In this document: in pieces, positions 46,131-57,306 of the stretch | Layout: every line of letters begins with the position of its first letter | How positions within the stretch are numbered: the first letter of the stretch is position 1 | NCBI GenBank assembly: GCA_015680685.1 | Contig: MNCI01033409.1 | Span: forward strand, 271,193 to 335,192 | Length of the DNA stretch: 64,000 nucleotides | Origin: Gnetum montanum | Taxonomy: Eukaryota; Streptophyta; Gnetopsida; Gnetales; Gnetaceae | Direction of reading: 5' to 3' | The notes under the pieces: generated by a model | The model's input: the letters and a program-made list of their open reading frames with translations, nothing else | Told to the model about the DNA's origin: nothing | Database searches by the model: none | Made by a program: the position numbers and the translations under genes

Positions 46131-47289
46131 TTACTTTCCCCCTTCATCATGACTGGTGCCCATTCTGCACATCTGAAAGGTTTTTGATCATTGTAAGTGA
46201 GGTGAGTTAAGGGGCTATGTGGTTTTTGATCATTCTAAGTGAGGTGAGTTAAGGGGCTATGCTTAATTTAATTAAGTTGTATTTTCTTATAATGTGGTTG
46301 TCTTCAACATGGACACTACTCAGAGGAGGTGGTCGTTGAACAAAAGTATTAGCAAACATGATTTGTGATAAATTTAGTTAAGGCTTGAGGCTTAATTTCA
46401 TTTTTGGAAAGATTGGATTTAGTAACAAAAGGGTTTCATTTTATTGCTGTCATTTTGGTTATTGCAGAAATTATATGTTTGGCCAGATTATGGCTCTTGA
46501 GTAAGGAAATGGATTCAATGCCCTCCATACCTTTGCAAATTTTCTTGCTTCAGTTTAATGGTGATATTGCAATCTTCTATGCAATTTTTAAGCATTAAGA
46601 GTATTTTGGATTTACATTGTACTTGCTCTATATTCTACAATGTTTTTTTTTATGATATATAAGATTTAATTTTTTAAAAAAATTAATATATTTAAATTTT
46701 CTCTATCACGTCCTTGGCTACGAACCTATCCCCACTTTTTCTTGAGGCACATGTACCCAAACATGTTCAAATCACGAATCCTTGATTCCTCACCTCCACG
46801 AATCAGATTCTTTTGATGCATAGCTTTCGCCAAATTTCATGCTAATCCAAGATATCAAGGATGTTAGACTTGGCAATTTGCACCAATTTGAATAGATTGG
46901 TATCAACTCTTTGATACCAATCTATTATTAAAATGATTATTTTAAAACATTGTTGTAAATTCATTTAGTATAAATAATGGCATTGATGTACGAGAGGGAA
47001 AGGAGAAATGCAAGAGAAAACACATACCAAATTGAATAATCTTTTGCATTTAAATTATTGAGGAAGAGTGTTGCTACTTTGTGATGATCAAAGACCATTG
47101 ATGTAGGAGGGTTGGGAAGTTGTTGTAATGTGGAGGCAATAGAGCAGGGTCACTAATTAGATGACATCTCCTTTATGATCATTTGTATTAATGATAAATT
47201 TATTTAATTGTAATTTGGTTTAATCAATTGATTTTATCTTTGAACTTAATATTAGAAGTTAAGGTGAATTTTTGTTGATTTTACTTATG
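46131..47289. other. Unassigned spacer with a tandem duplication and a hairpin
   Basis: A 42 bp unit (ggtttttgatcatt-taagtg.. ggggctatg) is duplicated in tandem at 46179-46220 and 46221-46262 with two mismatches. At 46891-46926 lies a perfect hairpin, listed separately. The rest is AT-rich and has no gene. Confidence 0.5.
46891..46926. repeat. Perfect inverted repeat, 16-bp stem, 4-nt loop
   Basis: AATAGATTGGTATCAA (46891-46906), loop CTCT, then TTGATACCAATCTATT (46911-46926), a perfect complement. No transcription unit is evident around it. It stands out because perfect symmetry of this length is unlikely to survive in old decayed sequence. Confidence 0.85.
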
Positions 47290-47294
47290 AGTGA
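47290..47294 (-). repeat. E2 target-site duplication, left (AGTGA)
   Basis: AGTGA precedes E2's left LTR and recurs at 57217-57221 directly after its right LTR. Confidence 0.9.
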
Positions 47295-48123
47295 TGATGA
47301 GCGGCGAGGTATCCCTACACCCAACCATACGAATATGAGCATACACGCACGATCTGGTCGAATTCCAAGGACTAAGTGCTTACGCACCTTTGTGGAACAA
47401 GGAGGGGTTAGTCAATCGTTGTCTTCCCAAGTTTACTTGTATAGCATGATTGTATGGTTAAGTAAACTTGAGGTACATGATTTTTATAGTTTTTAAGTTT
47501 TTATGTCCTAGTGCTACAAAGGAAGGAGAGAGATAACTAAGTAACTAATTTTGATTTAACTACTTAACTATGCTTTAACTAGTCCTAACACCAGCATTTG
47601 TTCTCACTTGCCATACACATCTTGAACCAGTGCAACACTACTAGGATTACCAAATGCTAAACGTTACTGGGTTACCAAGTGTTACATGCATGCTCGAAGT
47701 GATCATACTGAGTGTGCTTACTTAGGAGAGTTGTAGGGTGAGAGAGAGAGAACATTAATTAACTAAGGAAAGCAATAAGTAGCATTAATTAACATTAATT
47801 AATTAATCTATTTTGAATGCTGCAAGGTTTATCCCAAAGTTCATCTTTATTGCTGTACACAAGGTGTGCTCAAGTACACAATGCTTGAATAAAGATTCGT
47901 TCATTTTATGACTTCTACTGTGGGCACTCAGAAATAATTTTATCTCTAGAAAGAGAAAAAAGCAAGAGTTTGGGTAAGGGACTAAGACTAACTATCCAAA
48001 CCAAGTGTGCCTACCTCTTATTTATAGGCAATGAGGCAGGCTGTGATATTGCGTATGCGATATCATGTGGAAGGCTCCGATATCACGTACGTGATATTGT
48101 GGATGCGATATCACGACTCATCA
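47295..48123 (-). repeat. E2 3' LTR
   Basis: 829 bp, TGATGAGCGGCG to CGACTCATCA, matching 56403-57216 closely. The minus-strand TATAAATA box is at 48019-48026. Upstream of it in transcription order lies an array of gatatc dyads, including the 18-bp perfect palindrome ATATCACGTACGTGATAT at 48080-48097. Confidence 0.9.
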
Positions 48124-48135
48124 TACCCCCACGAC
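48124..48135 (-). promoter_or_regulatory. E2 polypurine tract
   Basis: The minus strand reads AGTCGTGGGGGTA immediately before TGATGAG. Confidence 0.75.
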
Positions 48136-48205
48136 TGAATGTAAACTCATCCTTGAGTTACTTACAAAATATTGGGAAGGTATGGGATTATTGATTAAAT
48201 AAGAA

Positions 48206-48506
48206 CTAATAGTGACAAGAAATAATAGATTCAAAGTGCCCAGTGAATGGATCGACAAGCATATTACAACATTGGTGTTCAAGCCCTTGGTGGTGAACAT
48301 TGTACATAGATGACATCCAAACTCTCATCTGACAACTTGAAGAGAGAGTAAAGAAAATGAGGCACGTTGCTACCAACATTGCGATTACGCCTTTCATTGT
48401 TTATCCATAGCCACATGACCAAACTTGTTCTTGGCGTAAACACTCTGACTTCAATCGATTCCGAGTGCTTCCTCCTATCCCAGTCCATAGTTCATGTAAT
48501 TGCCAT
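48206..48506 (-). pseudogene. E2 accessory-frame remnant
   Basis: On the minus strand an acceptor-like TGTGTGTGTAG is followed by ATGG (48506), just as in E1. Behind it, short frames (MDWDRRKHSES from 48488, 69 codons; an overlapping 63-codon frame with a hydrophobic start from 48397) run to about 48206. I see none of the conserved NF-SF/EWY-GETY blocks of E1 and P, so this is either an internally deleted remnant or plain leader sequence. Function unknown. Confidence 0.35.
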
Positions 48507-50080
48507 CTACACACACAACATAGTCATGAATGAGCAAAGATAAGTAAACCATAATGCAATTGATACCTTGCCTTGATATAAAGCACATTTGTTGGGTTAT
48601 GGTTATGGCAGAAATTGGATTAGAGGTTTATCACAAATAACTACCCAAGGTGTAGGGGTGATACAAGCAGTAGAATGGAAAAAGTTGTGACAAGGCCCCC
48701 ATGACTAAGAGCGAACCTCCAGTAACAATAGGGTGGAATAGTATAGGGAACAAGAAAAATGGGAAAAATAACAATAGTGATGCCAATAAAATGGATGTCA
48801 TGGATGGGGATGAAATGAGAAATTGCTGATTGCAAGAAATATTTAAGGAGAAGAATTTAACAATTGCACCATAAAGGAATGTCAGTGGGTCCTTCCCAAA
48901 GTACGCTCATGCCATTTATGCCATGACAAACCCACAAACCAAAGAGTCCATAGGCTCTAGGAATGACATATGGAAATAATGGTTAAAGACTGACCCACAA
49001 GAATTTACCAAATAATAACAATGCATCAACCAAAATATAGACTAATCATAAAATCGACAATGAGGTGGGAAATGGGAAGAAAGATGGAGAGTAGAAAATG
49101 AAATGGAATCCCAAGAGCAAGGTTGTGTAAAGTCCCTTGTGTATTTTATGGTTAAGGTGACTGAGTAGAACTCATTCCAAATTTGGACTTAAACCAACCT
49201 CATTCACTAACCTCGCATCAACACACTTGGCCAATCCATCCCCTTGAAGCAACAAGAATGCTTCCCCAAAGAGGCACCATCATTCTAAGGAGAGAAAGAT
49301 AGAGAAGTAGGAAGCGAGAAAGGGCCTTAGTTAGAGGGAACCTTCAGGCATGGGTAACATGTCTTTCTAGTGCCATAACCAGTGCTTGTAGCCCATATTT
49401 CTTTATTATGTCTAAGGGGTGTGCTTTGAATTCCCACTTTTTTTTGTGGTTTTTCGCATGAGAACCACACCATGCAAAGACTTATTTTTATTCACTCAGC
49501 TTCATGATATTTGATCAATGGAAGAATGATGGAAAACCCATGGAAAGCATCCAAGAACCCAAAAGAATAGCTAGCACACATGCATCGAATTCCCTTGAAA
49601 TCACACCCTTTTCATCCATTGAGTCCTTCCTTGGTTTGAAGAATACCAAGCCACCAATTCATTAATAAGTTTATTTAGAAAAAGGGACAATATAGCTCCA
49701 AAACTAAGGAAGACCACCAAGTTGAATGGATGAATGGGTGATGTGGACTCATTGCTTGTTTTATCAAAAGAACTATATCTTAATGCCAACATTGAAATTC
49801 AAAGGTAAAAACCAAACATTAGCAATCAACATTATTATAATACAATCCACCATTATGAGCACTTATTGTAAGATGAATAAAAGTAAATCAAACAAACAAA
49901 GAAATAGTAAAAATGGTAACGATGGTGTAAGACAAAAATAAGTAAATTTGAAAAATGTGCAAAACAAAAAGATGTAAAAAAAAATATATAAAAAGAGCTA
50001 AGGGCTTGGAATGGTTAGCATTGGTGGCCCTCTCCCCCACAATTGAGTTGGAAAGAGGAGATCTATAATAATGAGTAGGG
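48507..50080 (-). other. E2 region downstream of integrase; no gene
   Basis: Non-coding, homologous to E1 38871-40240 and P 25936-27256. Short frames on both strands are not conserved among the three copies, which argues against coding. Confidence 0.6.
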
Positions 50081-51380
50081 CTATCCACCAACTAAGGTAC
50101 CATTGGTACTGGCTATCCTAGGCTCATGGAAAGGTTTGGTCTGTTGGATGTTGACCAACAATTTCTTATCTGGGCTCTCAAGTTTGTAAATCTTCATGGC
50201 CCCTAAATAAAAAGTTTTATGGATAATATAAGGTCCTTCCCACAGTGTTTGAAATTTGGTTCGTTGTGGCATATGTGTGGGATTCCAGTAGAGAACCTTA
50301 TCTCCTAGTTGATACTTAACTTTTTTAATTCTTAAGTCATGATGTTGTTTATTGAAGACCTTGTGCAATTCGTTAGATGATAGGGTGGTTAATCGATTCT
50401 CATCTAGCAAGTTGAAGATCATTAACCATTCTTTTTGTGCTAGATCAAGGTCAAGGTTGAGATCACAAGCCATAGATAGTGTACAGAGTTCAGCTTGAAT
50501 AGGAAGCATTAGTAATTTATCATACACTAACTCATAGGGAGAGTAGCCTATAAGGAGTTTCCATGTGGAGCAGTATGCCCAAAGAGCATCATTCAATTTG
50601 GTGCTCCAATCTCACCTATACTTGCTAATAGTTCTTGTTAATATCCTTGTAATCTCCCTATTGGTGACCTTGGCTTGACCATTTGCTTGAGGGTGGTATG
50701 GTGTAGTCAGTTTATGTTCAACCCCTAAGCATTGCATTAATTTTCGAAAAGTCAGACCTGTGAAGTGTGTATCATTGTCTGAAATAAGTGCACGTGACAT
50801 ACCAAACCTATTTATGACTTGTTTTTGAATAAATCGTGCAGCTGTAGATGATGTACAATCCTTAACAGCAACTGCTTCTACCCATTTTGTATAGTAGTCA
50901 ATAGCAACAACGATGTAAGCTTTCCCATTGGACATTGGTGTAATGGGCCGCATAAAATCAATTCCTCATATGTTGAAAGGTTCTAAAGGTTGAATCCATT
51001 TTTGCAGATCTTCCATTCTAGTATTCATTTCCCCATCATGTTGACAACACTCATAAGATTGGACGAAATGATGGGCATCCTGAAACAATGTAGGCCAATA
51101 ATATCCTACAAGCAGGATTTTAAGGGCTATTCATCTCCTGACATAATGATCCCCACAAGGACCCTCATGAGCATCTTGGAGAACTCATAGTTGGTTTATA
51201 TTAGGAACGCACCATTGAACCAAGCCATCGGGACATACTTTATAAAGTTTCCCATTAATCTCCATAAAATACTTGGCTCAGTGAAGGAACTGTTATTTCT
51301 TTTTAGCATCTAACTCTTGTGGTGTTTGTTGTGTAAGGAGATAGGTGAGAATACTACTATACTAGTTTGTTTATGTGGTC
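50081..51380 (-). pseudogene. E2 integrase
   Basis: Three parts are visible on the minus strand. An N-terminal zinc-binding region lies near 51250-50960, with Cys and His spaced as expected but broken. The catalytic core (50953-50612) has the first Asp in VAIDYYTKWVEA and the second in LISDNDTHFTG. Thirty-five residues later NGQAKVTNRE has Lys where the third catalytic residue, Glu, should be. A C-terminal part (50596-50081) has DALWAYCSTWKLLIGYSPYE, LGDKVLYWNPTHMPQ and KPFHEPRI. A stop and a frameshift separate the core from the C-terminal part. The loss of the Glu alone would inactivate it. Wording is typical of the Athila lineage. Confidence 0.9.
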
Positions 51381-51850
51381 AATTGATTAGTTACTACACC
51401 TACAAAGAGGGAGTTCATGAGGGAAATGATTAGAAATTGGATACTCATCCTCTTTGTTGTCCCATCGCAACTGAGATAAATGATTAGCGACTACGTTCTC
51501 GATGCCTCTATGATCAATCATTGTAAGATCAAACTCTTGTAAGATTACGAGCCATCGTATGATGCGAGGGCTCATTGTTGGTTTATTCATTAGGAACCTT
51601 ATTACACTATGATCCATATGCACGAATACCTTATAGCCCAAGACATAGTGCCTAAATTTTTCTAGTGCAAACACTACAACCATTAATTCTTTCTCTGGTG
51701 TAGTGTAGTTGAGTTGTGCACTAGCAATACTCCTACTTGCATAGTGGATGTAATAAGGACATTTTTGGTCATCTAATTATGTAAATACAGCTTCTAAAGC
51801 ATAGTTGGATGCATTAGTCATTATGTGGAATGGTCTGGACCAGTCAAGAG
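51381..51850 (-). pseudogene. E2 RNase H
   Basis: The open part 51683-51387 reads VVVFALEKFRHYVLGYKVFV, DHSVIRFLMNKPTMSPRIIR and ENVVANHLSQLRW, matching P's RNase H blocks and the form usual in Athila elements. The upstream part, to about 51850, carries a stop. Follows RT directly. Confidence 0.85.
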
Positions 51851-52929
51851 CTTGTAGAATGGGTGTTTCTACAAGCTTCTATTTTAAAGTTTGGAAAGCT
51901 AGTTCGCATTCCCTGGTCCATTCGAAAGGTACATCCTTTTTTGTTAGTTCAAAAAATGGTTTTGCAACCTTAGAAAAGTTCTCAATAAAGCATCTATAAT
52001 AGCCAGTGTGTCCAAGTAATGACCAAATATCTTTTACAGTTTCAAGTTGCCGAGTAATTCCTTGGATAACTTTGATCTTTTCAGGGTCTACCTCTATCCT
52101 TGTTTGTAAGATCTTATGCCCTAATACTATGCCTTCTTGGACCATTAAATAGATTTTTTTCCAGTTGATCCTCAAGTTGGTTTCTACACATCATTTTAGT
52201 ACTTGCTCTAACCAATCCAAGGCTTCATTGAAGTTTGCTCCATAGGTGGAGCAGTTGTCCATGAAGACCTCCACACCATTTCCTATCTGCTACTGGAATA
52301 TGCTTAGGACTAATCGTTGAAACATTGCAGGGGCATTGCACAAGCCAAACGACATCTGTTTGTATGCAAATGTTCCCCGAGGATTGGTGAATGTAGTCTT
52401 GGCTTAGTCTTCTAGGGCTATTTGTATTTGGTTTTACCCATTGTACCCACCCAGAAAACTATAGTAGCAATGCCCTGTAATGGTGTCTAAGACTTGGTTG
52501 ATGAATGGCAATGGAAAGTGCTCCTTGAATGTTGCCATATTCAGTAGCCTAAAATCTATGTACATCCTCCATTTACCTCCCTTTTTAGACACAAAAACTA
52601 AGGGACTAACCCATTTACTATCAGCAATGGGGTATATGAACCCAGCTTTAGAAGTTGTTCAATTTCTTCCTTAACCACTTACTTAAGCTTTGGGTTAAGT
52701 TGCCTCTACGATTATCTTCGAGGCTTCATGGAGGGGTTAGTATAAATTCTATGTTGGCATATCCTAGGATCTATTCTTGTTAATTTAGGATATGACCAAG
52801 CAAAGGCTTTCAACCATTTATTTATTACCTTCAGCAATCTCTCTTTTTGTTGTAGAGTAAGCTTAGCATTAATAATTACTGGTTTTCCATTCTTGAGAAA
52901 CGTGTATTCCATACCGGTGGGCAATGGTT
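51851..52929 (-). pseudogene. E2 reverse transcriptase
   Basis: Minus-strand RT. The N-terminal stretch 52924-52712 contains LLKVINKWLKAFAWSYPKLT and IDPRICQHRI. The middle is frameshifted (FWVGTMGKTKYK region). The catalytic box reads VFMDNCSTYG (about 52267-52238), so the second Asp of the FMDD box is Asn. The following NLRINWKKIYLMVQEGIVLG and RQLETVKDIWSLLGHTGYY blocks (52175-51990) are well kept. The catalytic change and frameshifts make it inactive. Lineage: Athila-type Ty3/gypsy. Confidence 0.88.
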
Positions 52930-53773
52930 TTAACTCAAGGAGCTCCTACTTAAACTTATCATGGATTTCCAACTTCTCCTAGTTAATATTTTCAATGTAA
53001 AGACTTGGAAGTTGGCAATGGACTTGCTCTAATGTGTCTATGCTATCAATGTAAGTCCAGGTCAAACCCTTAGTTGGTTTCATGCATATAGTTGAACTGC
53101 TCTCTTGATTAGCTGTTAGCCACTGGGTGCCTTCTTGTCTTGTGGCTACTGCATACAGGCATCTTTGTATATTAGTCACTTGTGCACATAGATTGCATCC
53201 AGGAAATGTTAAACGTTGTACAAACCATGAATTTTGCACATAGTTACACCCTGTGTCACTGTATGTGATGCATAGAACTTTCTTCTTCTCGATCTTTCCA
53301 AACATATTTTCTTTGGATATTTCTAGGGAAAGATCATAGATTCCTAGGCACATGTTGATTGTGCTTAGCCATGCTCTTCCCATTATGATTGGGAAGTCCC
53401 CCTTATCATTGTTGACCTAAATCACTAAGAAATCAGTTGGATACGACCACTCACAAACAATGGTGACAATGTTCTCCACTAGTCCTAATGGAACAGTGAT
53501 GGACTAGTTGTCCAACTTTAAATGAATGTTACTCTTTTTTAGTGGAGGCAAGTTCTAGGCCTTGTACATTTCTTGGGAAATTAAGTTGACACCAGAACCT
53601 GAATCCAAAAGAGCTTTGCATGGCTCATTCCCAATGATTTGTAGATATATAAGAGGACTCCTAGGATAAGAGAATTTCCTAGGAAGATGGCCAACTTTTA
53701 TCCAATTGGTAATGGCATGTGTCAACATAATCGTATGCATTGGGCACAGTGTTTGGTTTGAAGGGAGTTCCAA
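52930..53773 (-). pseudogene. E2 aspartic protease region
   Basis: The first open part (53773-53555) carries ALLDSGSGVNLISQEMYKA with an intact D-S-G active-site triad near 53620-53580. After a broken stretch, MGRAWLSTINMCLGIYDLSLEI (split by my reading at 53383-53310) gives the second conserved block. The linker to RT (about 53300-52980) remains partly open. Follows gag and precedes RT as in all Ty3/gypsy elements. Confidence 0.8.
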
Positions 53774-56263
53774 ATTTTTGATTGGTAATGAGGCATCTAA
53801 GGGGTTAGCCGCTTGTGTTGCAAGGACTTAGTCAAACTGTTGGTTCTAAAGAAAGGTCTTTTCTTCATACAGTTGTCAAAACCAACAATAGATTGAGAGT
53901 TAATACCCCTTGTGGCGTTACATTGCTATGGATGGGCAGGGAGCTCACCATGCATAGCTGGAGTAGGTGGTAATGGAGATATGGGTGGAAGAGATGCATT
54001 CGGATGAGAAGGATGATATGTTTGGGAAACATCACCCCTAGGAGAAGGAGTCCTATAACATTCATGAGCTTGGTAGTGAGGTTGAGAAGTAACGTGACTA
54101 GTAGAGTCACGTGGAGAGATTGGTTGCTGCACATAATATCCATACGGGTCAGGTTGACAGTAAGGATATTTTTGCCATGGTGGTGGCATTCCCCATGATT
54201 GTGGGTGCTACCACTATTGATATTGCTTAGTTGGTTGTGGTGGAGTTCCACTTGGATAATACGTTAAGGGTTGGTGGAACTGTTTTGGATTACCTTGAGG
54301 ATAAGGTAACCTTCGGGGTGTTTGCCTTCTATTTAATTGTGGGTTGAGTGCATACACCCCAAACTCTTGTAGATGTGAGACTATAGGGCAACATCCTTTA
54401 GGATGGTCATATTGGCATATCTTGCATCCACTATCATTATCTGTATTTGAATCCACAACCTCTTTGATGATGACAACTTTCCCTTACCTTTGTTACGTGC
54501 ATATTCAGCTTCTCTCTTTTTTTTGTTTTCACGATCACTACCTTGCTCTCTAGACTCTTCTACTATTTTGAGAAAGGTTTGAAATCTATTATCTAGGGAG
54601 TCCCACATTTGGTCTACCTTTTTCGATATTTCCAATGCTAACTTTTAAATAGGTAAAGTTTTCCTTTTCACTATCTCTTCGAATGATGACTCTTCTTCAT
54701 CCTCACAAAATCTTACTCCCTTCTTTCGAAGGGAAGGATATCTGTTATATTCCTCCACACTCTCTCTTTTCCTTAGTTCACCTTCCTCTTTATCAACTTG
54801 CTCCAATAATCTCTATACTTGATGGGTCCTAAGCTCGAATAATCTTCCTTGGGCATAAGTCCCAAGGGTTCTTTGCGTTTCATGCCTAAGCCCATCTATG
54901 AAATGCCATAGTTCATCCCTCTATGAGTAACCATGGCTAGGGAAATGATGTAACAGTGCATAATATCAGCCCATGATAGCATCCAAGGGTTCATGTCCTC
55001 CTTGTTTCCATCCTTGGATTTTCTTTTGCAGGTTGGACACTCGAGAGTACATTTGGTACTTATCGTTGAACAATTCTAACATGGTACTCCACCTACAAAT
55101 GAATTCTAGTTCTAAGGACTGGTACTAGCTCTCTGCTTCTTTGACTAGTGTCTATGGGAACAACTTTAGTTTTTGCCATTTATTTTCTACGTTTTGTAAG
55201 GAACATGCATCATGAAATTCTTGTAGATGATTTTGAGGATCATTGTTGTATCCCCCTTTAAATCGTGGGATGTTGTTCATGTCTAATCTTTTGATCCTAC
55301 TATCTTTTGGTGCCTTGTTGGAACTCTAACAACCTCAGTTATGTCTAGCATACTTCAAGTAGCGAGTAGGGGTTCATCATGATTGTCCCTTCTGTGGTTT
55401 CTATGATGCCTATGTTGTTCCCTACTCTTCCTTATTTCATGCTATGATTCTCTAGAAAGCCCTTGTCCCCTTTCTCGACTATTTTGTCTATGATCTCTGT
55501 TCCACATACTATTATCCTCATGGTCTTTTTCCTTATGACTGTGTCTAGATATTGAAGGAGATGGTGAAGGAGATGATGAAGGTGAAGAAGAAGAAGGACC
55601 ATCACCATGATGGTGTCTGCTTCCTTCTCTTCGGTGGTTGCGACCTCACTTGCGGTTATGATCAGCATGTCCATCTTTGTCATGCATGTGTGTTCCTTTT
55701 TTGGTTCCTTTGTGTCTGTTGGTATCAGAACCTAGGTTATGGATGGTTGAATGAAGGTTCTGATACACAACCTCTTGACCAACGTCAACGGGAGAAACAT
55801 CGTTTTGTGGGAAACCTCCTAAGGTAGGTCCACCACCCTCATTTTCACTTATGACATGTAGGAAATTCAGAGACAACTTTCCCTTCATGGATTTATGATG
55901 TCCCTCCTATTGTAAATCCCTTTGATGTTGTGCCTCTATGGGTTGATACTCTCCCGAGTCATGATCATGCACAACGTACTCTGCCTGTAAGTGCTACATG
56001 CCAATTTGTGTGACATCACAAAGAAGCATGCCCGGGACTAAGTGATCGAGAGTTAACATTATGTTACCTTCTAAATCTCGCCAATGCAATTGTTCATCCT
56101 GATGGAGGATAGAGGTAAAGTTTGGTACATATTCATCAAGATGAACATATACCACATGGAACTATTGGGGTACTGGCAGATCATCAGTATGTGTGCTACA
56201 CCTTCGATTGTTCCTTGTATTGGACCTAGGTAGTGAAACAATTTCATAAGAAGAAGGAGACAT
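53774..56263 (-). pseudogene. E2 gag
   Basis: From an ATG at 56263 (MSPSSYEIVSLPRSNT) the broken frame passes a VYVHLDEYVPNFTSILHQDE block (about 56150-56090), MKGKLSLNFLHVISENEGGG (55888), a His/Arg/Ser-rich stretch (55680-55430), the capsid-like LELFNDKYQMYSRVSNLQKK domain (about 55085-55020), and EVKRLLEQ-type helices to 54780. A CKICQYDHPKGCCP zinc-knuckle-like block (54430-54385) and a Pro/His/Gln-rich tail (54251-53865) follow. It aligns block by block with P and E1 gag. Several stops and frameshifts interrupt it. Confidence 0.8.
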
Positions 56264-56384
56264 GACTTTCTATTCAATGTGCAATATTCTTCTTTTTAAT
56301 AATTGTAAGATAATTAATCCTAAGGGTTCATTCCAATGATGTGAAATATTTCCTAAGTTATAATTAGCACATAAACAACAAAGT

Positions 56385-56402
56385 CCCTGGTAACGGTGCT
56401 AA
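56385..56402 (-). promoter_or_regulatory. E2 primer-binding site (tRNA-Asp type)
   Basis: The minus strand inside the 5' LTR reads TTAGCACCGTTACCAGGG, against TTGGCGCCGTTGCCGGGG expected from tRNA-Asp; the differences are transitions. Confidence 0.75.
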
Positions 56403-57216
56403 TTATGAGTGGCAAGATATCCCTACACTCAATCATACGAATATGAGCATACACGCATGATCTAGTCAAATTTCAAGGACTAAGTGCTTACGCGCCTTTG
56501 TGAAACAAGGACGGGTTAGTCAATCATTGTCTTCCCAAGCTTACTTGTATAGCATGATTGTATGATTAAGTAAACTTAAGGTACATGATTTTTATAGTTT
56601 TTAAGTTTTTATGTCCTAGTACTACAAATGAAGGAGAGAGATAACTAAGTAACTAATTTTGATTTAACTAATAACTATGCTTTAACTAGTCTTAACACCA
56701 ACATCCATTCTTACTTTCTGTACACATCTTGAACAAGTGCAACACTACTAGGATTACCAAATGCTAATCATTACTGGTTTACCAAGTGTTACACGCATGC
56801 TCAAAGTGATCGTACTGAGTGTGCTTACTTAGGAGAGTTGTAGGGTGAGAGAGAGAAAACATTAATTAACTAAGGAAAGTAATAAGTAATAGTAATTAAC
56901 ATTAATTAATTAATCTATTTTGAATGTTGCAAGGTTTATCCCAAAGTTCGTCTTTATTGCCATACACAAGGTGTGCTCAAGTACACAATGCTTGAATAAA
57001 AATTTGTTCACTTTATGACTCCTACTATGGGCACTCATAAATAATTCTATCTCTAGAAAGGGAAAAAGACAAAAGTTTGGGTAAGGAACTAAGACTAACT
57101 ATCCAAACCAAGTGTGCCCACCTCTTATTTATAGGCAACAAGGCAGGCCATGATATCACATATGTGATATCGTGTGGAAGGCTCCGATATCACGTATGCG
57201 ATATCACAGCTCATCA
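56403..57216 (-). repeat. E2 5' LTR
   Basis: 814 bp, TTATGAGTGGCA to CAGCTCATCA. TATA box (minus) at 57126-57133. Upstream of it in transcription order is the 20-bp perfect palindrome GATATCACATATGTGATATC at 57152-57171 and a further gatatcacgtatgcgatatc at about 57186-57205. Followed by AGTGA. Confidence 0.9.
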
Positions 57217-57306
57217 AGTGATAATCATAAGTGTGATGTTTTCAATTGAATTCAAATCTAATCATTATTTTCCTTGATGATCTTTTTGACTTTGAATTGT
57301 TCCTTC

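Larger units (their letters stand above)
47295..57216 (-). mobile_element. E2: Athila-type Ty3/gypsy element
   Basis: A 9.9 kb element with LTRs 47295-48123 and 56403-57216, a perfect AGTGA duplication, a tRNA-Asp-type primer site and a GGGGGTA polypurine tract, on the minus strand. From right to left come gag, protease, RT, RNase H and integrase, then about 1.9 kb of non-coding sequence. It is the most complete element in the window, yet several catalytic residues are changed and frames are broken. Unlike E1 and P it has at most a small remnant of the 3' accessory frame. The sequence to its right (57222 onward) is P's accessory region, so E2 inserted into or just upstream of that region. Confidence 0.9.

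Noticed and set aside
54004-54553. + strand frames of 64 and 69 codons
   Set aside because: They are antisense shadows of E2 gag.
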